Shown piece by piece: positions 1 to 5,235 of a stretch of DNA of 5,235 nt. Made by a program: the position numbers and the translations under genes. The stretch's first letter is position 1; each line of letters opens with the position of its first letter. The stretch lies in assembly GCA_019747455.1 (NCBI GenBank), contig JAIEQT010000100.1, forward strand, positions 1 through 5,235. Direction: 5' to 3'. The notes under the pieces are model-generated. The model ran no database searches, was not told the origin of the DNA, and worked only from the letters and a program-made list of their open reading frames with translations. This stretch comes from Chitinophagaceae bacterium. GTDB lineage: Bacteria; Bacteroidota; Bacteroidia; Chitinophagales; Chitinophagaceae.

Positions 1-55
1 AATGATATTTTTTATATTTTCCATATTCTTGGCCACGAAAATACGCGTTCGTCAT
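1..55 (-). CDS. Possible N-terminus of a divergent gene, cut by the left window edge
   Basis: An ATG at 55 (minus strand) opens a frame of 18 codons with no stop before the window ends: MTNAYFRGQEYGKYKKYH. A GAGG motif lies 6 bases upstream of the ATG (plus-strand positions 62-65), a good Shine-Dalgarno spacing and better than any other start here. The reading is basic and tyrosine-rich, with no signal peptide, and I do not recognise it. If real, the gene is divergent from the peptidase gene and the two share a 61-base promoter region (56-116). An 18-codon open frame in AT-rich DNA can occur by chance, so the call rests mainly on the ribosome-binding site. Confidence 0.4.
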   Translation of the reverse strand, partial: MTNAYFRGQEYGKYKKYH

Positions 56-61
56 TTTTAT

Positions 62-65
62 CCTC
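62..65 (-). promoter_or_regulatory. Shine-Dalgarno-like GAGG before the divergent partial ORF
   Basis: Read on the minus strand, GAGG is followed by six A/T bases and then ATG at 55. It is the only clear Shine-Dalgarno-like motif at optimal spacing that I see before a start in this window. It supports the partial gene at the left edge; I see no equivalent before the peptidase start at 117. Confidence 0.35.
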
Positions 66-116
66 AAAAAAACAAATCATTGGTTTATATTGAGTGTCCA
101 ATCAAATGACTGCTAT

Positions 117-1682
117 ATGAAAAAACCGGTTTTCACCATTCTATCTATTGCTATTGCTGCCACTATTGTTGCTCAACGTCCGCAAGGCGCTCCACCGAGT
201 TCAGGAAGCGCAACCACATCAGCTCCTGCTACCACACCTACATCTCAAGACGCAAAAGCAGCCGGCTATAATATTCCTTTCAATCCTGATGCCAGCTCTA
301 GTATTGAGCGCGAAGTAACCATTAAGGGCAATAGGGTTCCTTATAAAGCTACCACCGGCACTATGCCTGTTTGGGATAAAGACGGTAAAGTAGAAGCTGG
401 TTTGTTTTATGTATATTATGAAAGAACAGATGTAAAAGATAAGGCTACCCGCCCGTTGGTTATTTCGTTCAATGGTGGTCCGGGTACCGCTTCTGTATGG
501 ATGCATATTGGATATACCGGTCCGCGTTTATTGAATATTGATGATGAGGGATACCCGATACAACCATATGGATTTAAAGACAATCCTCAATCAATACTGG
601 ATGTTGCTGATATAGTGTATGTAGACCCTGTGAATACCGGTTTTTCCAGACCTATTAATAATACCATTCCTGGTTCTCGCTTTTTCGGAGTTCGTGCCGA
701 TATTCAATATCTCGCAGAATGGATCAATACTTTTGTAAGTAGAAATAATCGTTGGGCATCTCCCAAATACCTTATTGGCGAAAGCTATGGTACCACAAGG
801 GTTTCAGGCCTGGCTTTGGAATTACAAAATAGTCATTGGATGTTTTTCAATGGTGTTATTTTAGTTTCTCCTACTACATTAGGTATCGAAAGAAGTCCAC
901 GTGAAGCGGCTGCTTTGCGTTGGCCTTATTTTGCCGCTACGGCCTGGTATCATAAAAAACTACCTGCCGATCTACAGCAGAAAAAATTAGCTGCTTTCTT
1001 ACCGGAAGTAGAAGAGTTTACCATGAATGAATTATTACCTGCGATTAATAGGGGGTGGCATATCGATCCGGCAAAGAAAAAACAAGTGATCGCTAAAATG
1101 GCACGCTACTCAGGCATTTCAGAAAAAGTGATTGATCAAAATAATATGGATGTTTCTACTAATTTATTTTGGAAGGAATTATTACGGGAAGAAGGATTTA
1201 CAGTTGGTCGCTTAGATTCTCGTTATAAAGGCGTTGATAAAGAAAATGCAGGTGATGGTCCGGATTATAATGCAGAATTAGTTTCTTGGGAACATTCCTT
1301 TACGCCCGCCATTAATATGTACTTGCGAGAAGAGTTAAAGTACAAAACCGATATGCGTTACTATATATTTGGCCCAGTAAACCCATGGGATAGAACAGGA
1401 GATCGCACGGGTGATAATTTACGTATGGCCATGGCTGAAAATCCTTTCTTACATGTATTGGTACAGTCAGGATACTATGATGGTGCCTGTGATTATTTCA
1501 ACGCTCAATATAATTTGTGGCAGATGGATCCGAATGGTAGATTAAAGGATCGGATGCACTGGGAGGGTTATGAAAGCGGACATATGATGTACCTCCGCAA
1601 AGAAGATCTGGAAACCAGCAACGAGAATTTGCGCAAGTTTATTAAAAAAACGATGACCAAGGGACAGCCTGCAAAGTACTAG
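117..1682 (+). CDS. Exported serine carboxypeptidase-like protein (peptidase family S10)
   Basis: This 521-residue protein probably removes C-terminal residues from peptides outside the cytoplasm. I chose the ATG at 117 because it begins a classic signal peptide (MKKPVFTILSIAIAATIVAQ); a TTG at 90 in the same frame would add nine residues before it. Residues 20-46 are a Pro/Ala/Thr/Ser-rich linker. Family S10 hallmarks follow in order: NGGPG near residue 119 (oxyanion hole), DPVNTGFS near 170, GESYG with nucleophile Ser223, GYYDGACD with likely catalytic Asp455, and YESGHMMYL with His489. The family's usual eukaryotic GGPGCSS cysteine is Thr here, and VGTG is VNTG. The gene is monocistronic in this window, with no Shine-Dalgarno motif, and converges on the minus-strand cluster. 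Family assignment is firm; the substrate is unknown. Some bacterial S10 members are annotated simply as carboxypeptidase C-like. Confidence 0.93.
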   Translation: MKKPVFTILSIAIAATIVAQRPQGAPPSSGSATTSAPATTPTSQDAKAAGYNIPFNPDASSSIEREVTIKGNRVPYKATTGTMPVWDKDGKVEAGLFYVYYERTDVKDKATRPLVISFNGGPGTASVWMHIGYTGPRLLNIDDEGYPIQPYGFKDNPQSILDVADIVYVDPVNTGFSRPINNTIPGSRFFGVRADIQYLAEWINTFVSRNNRWASPKYLIGESYGTTRVSGLALELQNSHWMFFNGVILVSPTTLGIERSPREAAALRWPYFAATAWYHKKLPADLQQKKLAAFLPEVEEFTMNELLPAINRGWHIDPAKKKQVIAKMARYSGISEKVIDQNNMDVSTNLFWKELLREEGFTVGRLDSRYKGVDKENAGDGPDYNAELVSWEHSFTPAINMYLREELKYKTDMRYYIFGPVNPWDRTGDRTGDNLRMAMAENPFLHVLVQSGYYDGACDYFNAQYNLWQMDPNGRLKDRMHWEGYESGHMMYLRKEDLETSNENLRKFIKKTMTKGQPAKY

Positions 1683-1735
1683 GCGGCTTGTTGGGTGAGG
1701 TGAAGTGTTTAGTATAATTATATTGAACCGATAAC

Positions 1736-1752
1736 TTTTAATTAAATTAAAA
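1736..1752. other. AT-only palindrome between convergent genes
   Basis: The 72-base gap between the two convergent stops holds TTTTAATT, a single A, then AATTAAAA, a perfect 8-base inverted repeat followed by more A residues. A bidirectional transcription end is expected here because genes converge from both sides. However, the stem has no G-C pair and practically no loop, so it would be a weak intrinsic terminator. I see no better candidate in the gap. Confidence 0.25.
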
Positions 1753-1754
1753 AA

Positions 1755-2720
1755 TTACTGTCTTTTATTTTTTGAATTAAACAAAAGATTATTGAAAGTA
1801 ATTTCTACATAATGAATATTTACTGCTGTTATAAGTTTTACCGTTATGCCAGTAGGAATCTCATCTGTTTCGTTAATTGTATATGTTGTGGTTTTACCAT
1901 AAACAACATTTCCCAGTGAATCAATTTTTGACACAATGACCAGATATTCAGAAGTAACATTTGCTCTAATTAATTGATCCCATTTTTGAAAAAATAAATT
2001 TTTCTCATTTTCTTTTTTGGTAGTTTCGGTAATCACACAAAGCGTGTCAATCTTTTCGTTACTGTTATAAGTAGATTGTTTGATATATCTAAGGCCTTTG
2101 GGGTATAGGTTACCGAAAAATTTAACCGGACGATAATAGTAGTTCGGATTATTTTTTTCTCTCACAAGTTCTGATAACCCTTCCGGATTAATTTTTTTAT
2201 ATTGATCATAAGAAAGACCCGGTTTATATTTATAATCGTTTAAAAGACTATCCACAAACCGATTAATCTTCAGTACTTCGGATAATTTTTTCGCTTTCTT
2301 ATTTTCCTCTCGTTCTTTTTTTGCATTTTCGGTTTTATCATATTCCTCCTTTGTACTTGGGTACTTAGTCAGTAATTCATATACCACAAACACTTCTCTG
2401 AACTTATCTTCCAGGGCAGTATTGGATTCATAATTCTTGATATAGTACCCTGTGTTTTTTCTGAGTGAATCGAGCAGGCCGAAACTGTAATTGCCTTTAT
2501 CTAGCAGCAGTTTCTGGGTCATAATCCGCAAGTAAAGGATTTTTGGGTTGATGCTGCCCAGCATTTTTTCGGTTTCATCCAGCTTGGTCAGCGCTTCCTT
2601 TAAATTACCATTGTTGTAAGCCTCCTCGGCTTGCTCATACTTGATTCTTGCAATAGTGCTTTGACCTATCACAGTCAAATGAAAGCCGGTTAGTAGCAGA
2701 AGAATAAGTAGCCGTTTCAT
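1755..2720 (-). CDS. Secreted TPR-like protein, second tandem paralogue, unknown function
   Basis: This 321-residue protein starts with a signal peptide (MKRLLILLLLTGFHLTVIGQ) and has no lipobox cysteine, so it is probably periplasmic or secreted. Residues about 23-75 resemble tetratricopeptide helices (KYEQAEEAYNNGNLKEAL, then NPKILYLRIMTQKLLL), a fold usually used for protein binding. Residues 132-146 are a Lys/Glu-rich hinge. Residues about 147-321 form a separate mixed domain, rich in Tyr, Asn and Thr, that I do not recognise. The first 136 residues nearly duplicate those of the neighbour at 2768-3688 (about 88% identity over 21-136 by hand alignment), whereas the rest is almost unalignable apart from a short ITET-K motif (residues 230-235). 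It is the last gene of the minus-strand cluster, 47 bases after its paralogue, with no Shine-Dalgarno motif. The function is unknown. Confidence 0.85.
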   Translation of the reverse strand: MKRLLILLLLTGFHLTVIGQSTIARIKYEQAEEAYNNGNLKEALTKLDETEKMLGSINPKILYLRIMTQKLLLDKGNYSFGLLDSLRKNTGYYIKNYESNTALEDKFREVFVVYELLTKYPSTKEEYDKTENAKKEREENKKAKKLSEVLKINRFVDSLLNDYKYKPGLSYDQYKKINPEGLSELVREKNNPNYYYRPVKFFGNLYPKGLRYIKQSTYNSNEKIDTLCVITETTKKENEKNLFFQKWDQLIRANVTSEYLVIVSKIDSLGNVVYGKTTTYTINETDEIPTGITVKLITAVNIHYVEITFNNLLFNSKNKRQ

Positions 2721-2727
2721 ATCGTAT

Positions 2728-2763
2728 CAATTGATTCCAAAAATCGAATGTTTCGATTTTTTT
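2728..2763 (-). pseudogene. Relic of the C-terminus of the upstream coiled-coil gene
   Basis: Read on the minus strand, this intergenic stretch encodes KKIETFDFWNQL. The last codons of the coiled-coil gene at 3697-4641 encode KKIPATSDFWNQ and then stop. By hand, 29 of 36 aligned bases match with one three-base gap, and 9 of 11 aligned residues are identical. The stop codon TAG has become TTG. The relic sits at the same distance before the second TPR gene as the intact tail does before the first, so it was most likely copied together with the TPR gene. It has no start of its own and should not be translated as a gene. Confidence 0.65.
2739..2761 (-). terminator. Hairpin between the two TPR genes, possible weak terminator or attenuator
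   Basis: On the minus strand AAAAATCGAA, a three-base loop ACA and TTCGATTTTT make a perfect 10-bp stem. It begins 6 bases after the stop of the first TPR gene and ends 18 bases before the start of the second. The 3' arm finishes in five T residues, as in an intrinsic terminator, but the stem contains only two G-C pairs. It could reduce read-through into the last gene, protect the 3' end of the upstream message, or be neutral. On the plus strand the same stem ends in seven T residues, so it could also stop antisense transcription. Confidence 0.45.
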
Positions 2764-2767
2764 AATT

Positions 2768-3688
2768 CTATTGAATTAATTTATCAATTAAATCTTCAAA
2801 AAATTCTGTATAATCCAAAAATGATTCATGTCGGAACCAAGAAACAATTACGGTTTTTCCATCTTTTGTCCACTCATATTTTCCTTCTTTTTTATTTTTG
2901 ATAACGGGGAGTGCTTCAAGACCAAATACATTATTGTATTGGTTTTTATAAAATTTACTTTGGGTATTAAAGTCATATTCAGCTGAATATACGTTGAACT
3001 TCTTTTTAGTTTCGGTAATTTTTCTGAACCCTACAATTTTATTATTAGCGTTCACATAAACAGCAAATTTAGGCTGTGCCTCGGAAGTGATTATTCTTAA
3101 ATTAGGGAAAGATTTACTTGTTTCTGCCTTTGTTTTAAGAAAATAAGCAGGGTTATTTTTTTTTGCAATTTCTAGTGATTGGCCCAATTTCCACCCATCA
3201 ACAAAAAAAAGTTGAGACAATGTTGTAACCCATCTCACTGAATCTGCCAATTTCTTTTCTGCTTTAGCTTTTTCCTCTATTTCCTTTTTTGTAATTTCGA
3301 TTTTATCGAATTCCTCCTTAGTGCTTGGATACTTAGTCAGTAATTCATATACCATAAACACTTCCCTGAACTTATCTTCCAGCGCAGTATTGGATTCATA
3401 ATTCTTAACATAGTAAGCTGTATTTTTTCTGAGCGAATCTAGCAGACCAAAGCTATAACTTCCTTTGTCTAGCAATAATTTCTGTGTCATGATTCGCAGG
3501 TAAAGAATTTTGGGGTTACTGCTGCCAAGGATCTTTTGGGTTTCATCTAGTTTAATAAGCGCCTCCTGTAGATTACCATTGTTGTAGGCTTCCTCCGCTT
3601 GTTCGTATTTTATTTTTGCAATGGTACTTTGGCTTATCGAAGTAAAATGAAAAAAAATTAATAGCAGACTAATTAATAACTGTTTCAT
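2768..3688 (-). CDS. Secreted TPR-like protein, first tandem paralogue, unknown function
   Basis: This 306-residue protein starts with a signal peptide (MKQLLISLLLIFFHFTSISQ) and lacks a lipobox cysteine. Tetratricopeptide-like helices occupy roughly residues 23-75, and a helical stretch (LEDKFREVFMVYELLTKYPS) lies at about 103-122. A charged hinge spans 132-147. The C-terminal part (about 148-306) is unlike the paralogue's; it has an alternating hydrophobic pattern that suggests beta strands (KFAVYVNANNKIVGFRKITE; YEWTKDGKTVIVSW) and ends in an acidic helix. I do not recognise this domain. The start lies only 8 bases after the stop of the coiled-coil gene, with no Shine-Dalgarno motif, which suggests co-transcription and perhaps translational coupling. 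A likely role is binding another envelope protein through the TPR part, but this is inference from the fold. Confidence 0.86.
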   Translation of the reverse strand: MKQLLISLLLIFFHFTSISQSTIAKIKYEQAEEAYNNGNLQEALIKLDETQKILGSSNPKILYLRIMTQKLLLDKGSYSFGLLDSLRKNTAYYVKNYESNTALEDKFREVFMVYELLTKYPSTKEEFDKIEITKKEIEEKAKAEKKLADSVRWVTTLSQLFFVDGWKLGQSLEIAKKNNPAYFLKTKAETSKSFPNLRIITSEAQPKFAVYVNANNKIVGFRKITETKKKFNVYSAEYDFNTQSKFYKNQYNNVFGLEALPVIKNKKEGKYEWTKDGKTVIVSWFRHESFLDYTEFFEDLIDKLIQ

Positions 3689-3735
3689 ATTTGCATCTAT
3701 TGGTTCCAGAAGTCGGATGTTGCCGGTATTTTTTT
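3281..3735 (-). repeat. Tandem duplication, copy 1 (coiled-coil gene tail plus 5' part of first TPR gene)
   Basis: This is the upstream copy of the repeat described for 2313-2763. It covers the last 12 codons and stop of the coiled-coil gene, the 8-base gap and the first 136 codons of the first TPR gene. This copy is probably closer to the ancestral arrangement because its coiled-coil tail is still attached to an intact frame and ends in a stop codon. Confidence 0.75.
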
Positions 3736-4641
3736 AGCATTGGGGTCTTTTTTTTTGTTACCCCAGAAATCAGTGTCCTCTGACCCGGTTGCAAAGCCGG
3801 GCCTACCCTTGTATTGTAAAGACTGTATGTTGCCTCCAGTTTTGGTATATATGTCTTTCATCGCATTTTGCATGGCTTCTGCCTCTTCGCGGCTGGCATA
3901 GTAGCCATGTAGTGTTTTGGGTAATGGGCTTAGCGCATTGATCTCTTTTTCTATCACAGACTTTAATGGCCATGTTCCATCATTATAGCGGACCAATGGA
4001 AAAACATTCGAGATGTGCATCACGGCCTGTTTCTCTGTTATGCGGGTAGAGTCGAAAGCATAAATAAAAAAGTAAATTACATTTTCTTGAATCTTTGAGG
4101 AAGCAACAGGTATAGCTGTTTTTGGAAATTTATGGAAGAGTTCGTTTCTGAGTGCAGCCAGCATTTTTTTTCTTTCTATTTCCATATTGGCTTCTGCTAG
4201 TTTTTTCTTTCGCTCTAATTCCAGTGCGGCCTTTTCCCTTTCTTTTTCTGCTTTGGCATTACTAATATACCCGCCAATCAGCTTGCTGGCGGCATTAAAT
4301 CCGTTATCAATAGTACTGCCACTGCTGTACAGCATATCTGCTTTTGCGGCAAATCCTGCATTCATCTGCTGCTTCATAGTTTCAGCAGCCGCATCCATTC
4401 GCTGAATGCGTGCACTAAAATCAGCATTCAACTCCTCTATGGATGCATATAATTCTTTCAATTTTGTTGATTCCTTGATTTCATTCTTGGCCCTTTCAAC
4501 AGCGGTTCCTGCTGCCATCCCTTGCCTCAGCAAGCTTGTTTTTTTGTCTATCTCATCATATATCTTATTTTGATCCTCACGATCCTGCTGAATTTTCCGG
4601 AGTGTCTCATTTAGCTGCTTTTCATCCTGTTCTTTTTTCAA
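3697..4641 (-). CDS. Coiled-coil protein of unknown function, start uncertain
   Basis: The stop-delimited frame gives 314 residues from a TTG at 4641. No ATG occurs in frame until 4518 (residue 42), no signal peptide follows either start, and no well-placed Shine-Dalgarno motif precedes the TTG. The frame is the same as that of the upstream segment (4648-5235), with one TAA between them, so this may be the 3' half of a longer gene. Residues about 1-100 and 127-166 are Lys/Glu/Gln-rich and very likely coiled coil, separated by a Gly/Ser-containing break (105-125). Residues about 180-280 form a mixed domain; GYYASREEAEAMQNAMKDIY at 247-266 faintly resembles a SPOR-type repeat, but not enough to claim one. 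The C-terminus carries two Asp-Phe-Trp motifs, DFWGN (291-295) and DFWNQ (310-314). The first TPR gene follows after 8 bases. The function is unknown. Confidence 0.7.
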   Translation of the reverse strand: MKKEQDEKQLNETLRKIQQDREDQNKIYDEIDKKTSLLRQGMAAGTAVERAKNEIKESTKLKELYASIEELNADFSARIQRMDAAAETMKQQMNAGFAAKADMLYSSGSTIDNGFNAASKLIGGYISNAKAEKEREKAALELERKKKLAEANMEIERKKMLAALRNELFHKFPKTAIPVASSKIQENVIYFFIYAFDSTRITEKQAVMHISNVFPLVRYNDGTWPLKSVIEKEINALSPLPKTLHGYYASREEAEAMQNAMKDIYTKTGGNIQSLQYKGRPGFATGSEDTDFWGNKKKDPNAKKIPATSDFWNQ

Positions 4642-4647
4642 TAAAGC

Positions 4648-4650
4648 TTA
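4648..4650 (-). other. Single in-frame TAA splitting a long open frame
   Basis: From 5235 down to 3697 one minus-strand frame is open for 1539 bases except for this TAA and the final TAG. The codons around it read Glu-Asp-Asn, stop, Ala-Leu-Leu-Lys-Lys-Glu. The sequence on both sides is of the same charged helical type. It could be a genuine gene boundary, a nonsense mutation (one base away from CAA, AAA or GAA), or a base-calling error. Confidence 0.6.
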
Positions 4651-5235
4651 ATTGTCTTCCGCTTCTTTTGCAATCCGATCATAATCCTGTTTGCTAAGTT
4701 CAGTTGTTACACCGTTTTTGGTCTGATAGTATTTGCCATTTTTTGTTTGTAGGGACGCCCGCGGCTGGCTTACTTGTTTAGCTCCTTTAGCCTCAGGGTG
4801 AGTAGTATTTTTCTGTTCAGCTACTACGGGTTTCTCTGAATTTCCAGAACCTGGCTTAGCGGTTGCTACGGCTTTCTTTCTTTCCTCTTCTTTTTTTTGA
4901 GCAGTTAAGGCATCTTTTTCTGCTTTCTGCAAGGATTCAATTTCGCGGTCAATCTGTTCGGTGCCTCTGAAGTAAACTGATTTTAATCCATCAATTATTA
5001 CTGTAAAAGACTTTGGGTCAGTATTTTCAGGAACAAAAGCAATTTCGTATGAACTCAAATCTGAAGCCACAACCAGCTTTTTGTTTATGTTGATGGGACC
5101 CATCACCGTAATATATAGATCAACAGAGAAGCTAATTGATCCGAAAACCTCTTTACCTAGAATATTGTCTGAATAATCTTTATTATGATAACGGTACAGA
5201 AAATCATATGCCCCTGCTAAGCGGGTTGCAGTTGA
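4648..5235 (-). CDS. 3' part of a charged, partly repetitive protein of unknown function
   Basis: The frame is open to the right edge, so 195 residues are visible and the N-terminus lies outside the window. A GTG at 5106 and an ATG at 5103 are in frame, but 43 further sense codons precede them (beginning STATRLAGAYDFLYRYHNKD), so they are unlikely to be the start. Residues about 28-90 alternate hydrophobic and polar positions (SISFSVDLYITV; KSFTVIIDGLKSVYF) and look like a beta-rich domain. Residues 92-125 are a probable charged helix, and 126-162 a low-complexity Pro/Lys/Gln/Ala linker. Residues 163-195 contain QTKNG twice, eight residues apart, then a short helix ending in DN. The next segment begins 6 bases on in the same frame. 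I do not recognise the family. Because the coding is continuous to the edge, it is real but incomplete. Confidence 0.75.
   Translation of the reverse strand, partial: STATRLAGAYDFLYRYHNKDYSDNILGKEVFGSISFSVDLYITVMGPININKKLVVASDLSSYEIAFVPENTDPKSFTVIIDGLKSVYFRGTEQIDREIESLQKAEKDALTAQKKEEERKKAVATAKPGSGNSEKPVVAEQKNTTHPEAKGAKQVSQPRASLQTKNGKYYQTKNGVTTELSKQDYDRIAKEAEDN

Larger units (their letters stand above)
2313..2763 (-). repeat. Tandem duplication, copy 2 (relic tail plus 5' part of second TPR gene)
   Basis: This is the downstream copy of a repeat of about 450 bases. It covers the relic DFWNQ tail, the short spacer and the first 136 codons of the second TPR gene. The partner copy is at 3281-3735, with corresponding start codons 968 bases apart. 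Similarity is high across the signal peptide, TPR helices and helical stretch, then ends in the Lys/Glu-rich hinge. The boundary positions are by eye and could shift by some tens of bases. Confidence 0.75.

Noticed and set aside
90..116. TTG at 90 as start of the peptidase
   Set aside because: It would put nine polar residues before a clean signal peptide that begins with ATG at 117.
66..116. Bacteroidota-type promoter (TTG and TAnnTTTG boxes) between the divergent starts
   Set aside because: Only partial matches such as TATATTGA at about 86-93 are present, too weak in such AT-rich DNA to call.
219..506. Minus-strand open frame of 95 codons opposite the peptidase gene
   Set aside because: It lies entirely inside the well-supported S10 gene, on the other strand, and its translation shows no domain or signal; it is a shadow frame.
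1736..1752. Strong bidirectional terminator at the AT palindrome
   Set aside because: The stem has only A-T pairs and a one-base spacer, so I list it only as a palindrome with low confidence.
2660..3688. The two TPR proteins as lipoproteins
   Set aside because: Neither signal peptide has a cysteine at the cleavage region; both end in Gln-Ser.
3875..3960. SPOR domain in the coiled-coil protein (residues about 228-256)
   Set aside because: Only a faint resemblance around GYYASREEAEAM; the length and hydrophobic pattern are not convincing by eye.
4187..4405. Plus-strand open frame of 72 codons with a Ser/Ala/Leu-rich, membrane-like translation
   Set aside because: It is antisense to the coiled-coil gene; its hydrophobic look comes from reading Lys/Glu-rich helical codons backwards. 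No ribosome-binding site is evident.
1..5235. CRISPR array, insertion sequence, tRNA or other RNA gene, riboswitch, phage or toxin-antitoxin module
   Set aside because: No regularly spaced short repeats, transposase motifs, tRNA-like folds or known RNA motifs were seen; the only sizeable repeat is the tandem TPR duplication.

Overview
The window looks like a low-GC chromosomal segment from a member of the Bacteroidota, plausibly the Chitinophagaceae or a relative. The grounds are the AT-rich composition, starts that mostly lack a Shine-Dalgarno sequence, signal peptides ending in Gln (..VAQ, ..VIGQ, ..SISQ), and secreted TPR and coiled-coil proteins of unknown function. The taxonomic placement is an inference; no rRNA or marker gene is present.

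Left part, plus strand: positions 117-1682 encode a complete exported serine carboxypeptidase-like enzyme (peptidase family S10). The oxyanion-hole motif NGGPG, the nucleophile motif GESYG, and the Asp and His regions are all intact. Divergent from it, at the extreme left edge, a minus-strand frame starts at 55 behind a GAGG ribosome-binding site and runs out of the window after 18 codons.

Right part, minus strand, read from 5235 down to 1755: four closely spaced coding segments form a likely operon that converges on the peptidase. First comes a frame open to the right edge (5235-4648), so its N-terminus lies outside the window. Next is a coiled-coil protein (4641-3697) in the same reading frame, separated from the first only by one TAA codon. 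Two tandem paralogous secreted TPR proteins follow (3688-2768 and 2720-1755). I cannot assign a function to any of the four; the segments are predicted to be repetitive, charged and, for the two TPR proteins, exported.

The main points of interest are structural. (1) The TPR paralogues are about 88% identical over residues 21-136, then drop abruptly to almost no alignable similarity at a Lys/Glu-rich hinge. (2) The duplicated DNA reaches upstream past the start codon: in front of the second paralogue sits a short, stop-less relic of the C-terminus (KKI..DFWNQ) of the coiled-coil gene that precedes the first paralogue. (3) A 10-bp perfect hairpin has formed inside that relic, between the two paralogues. 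(4) A single in-frame stop divides what could be one long upstream gene. Together these suggest a modular locus shaped by tandem duplication and C-terminal replacement or divergence. There is no direct evidence that it is a defence, toxin or secretion system.
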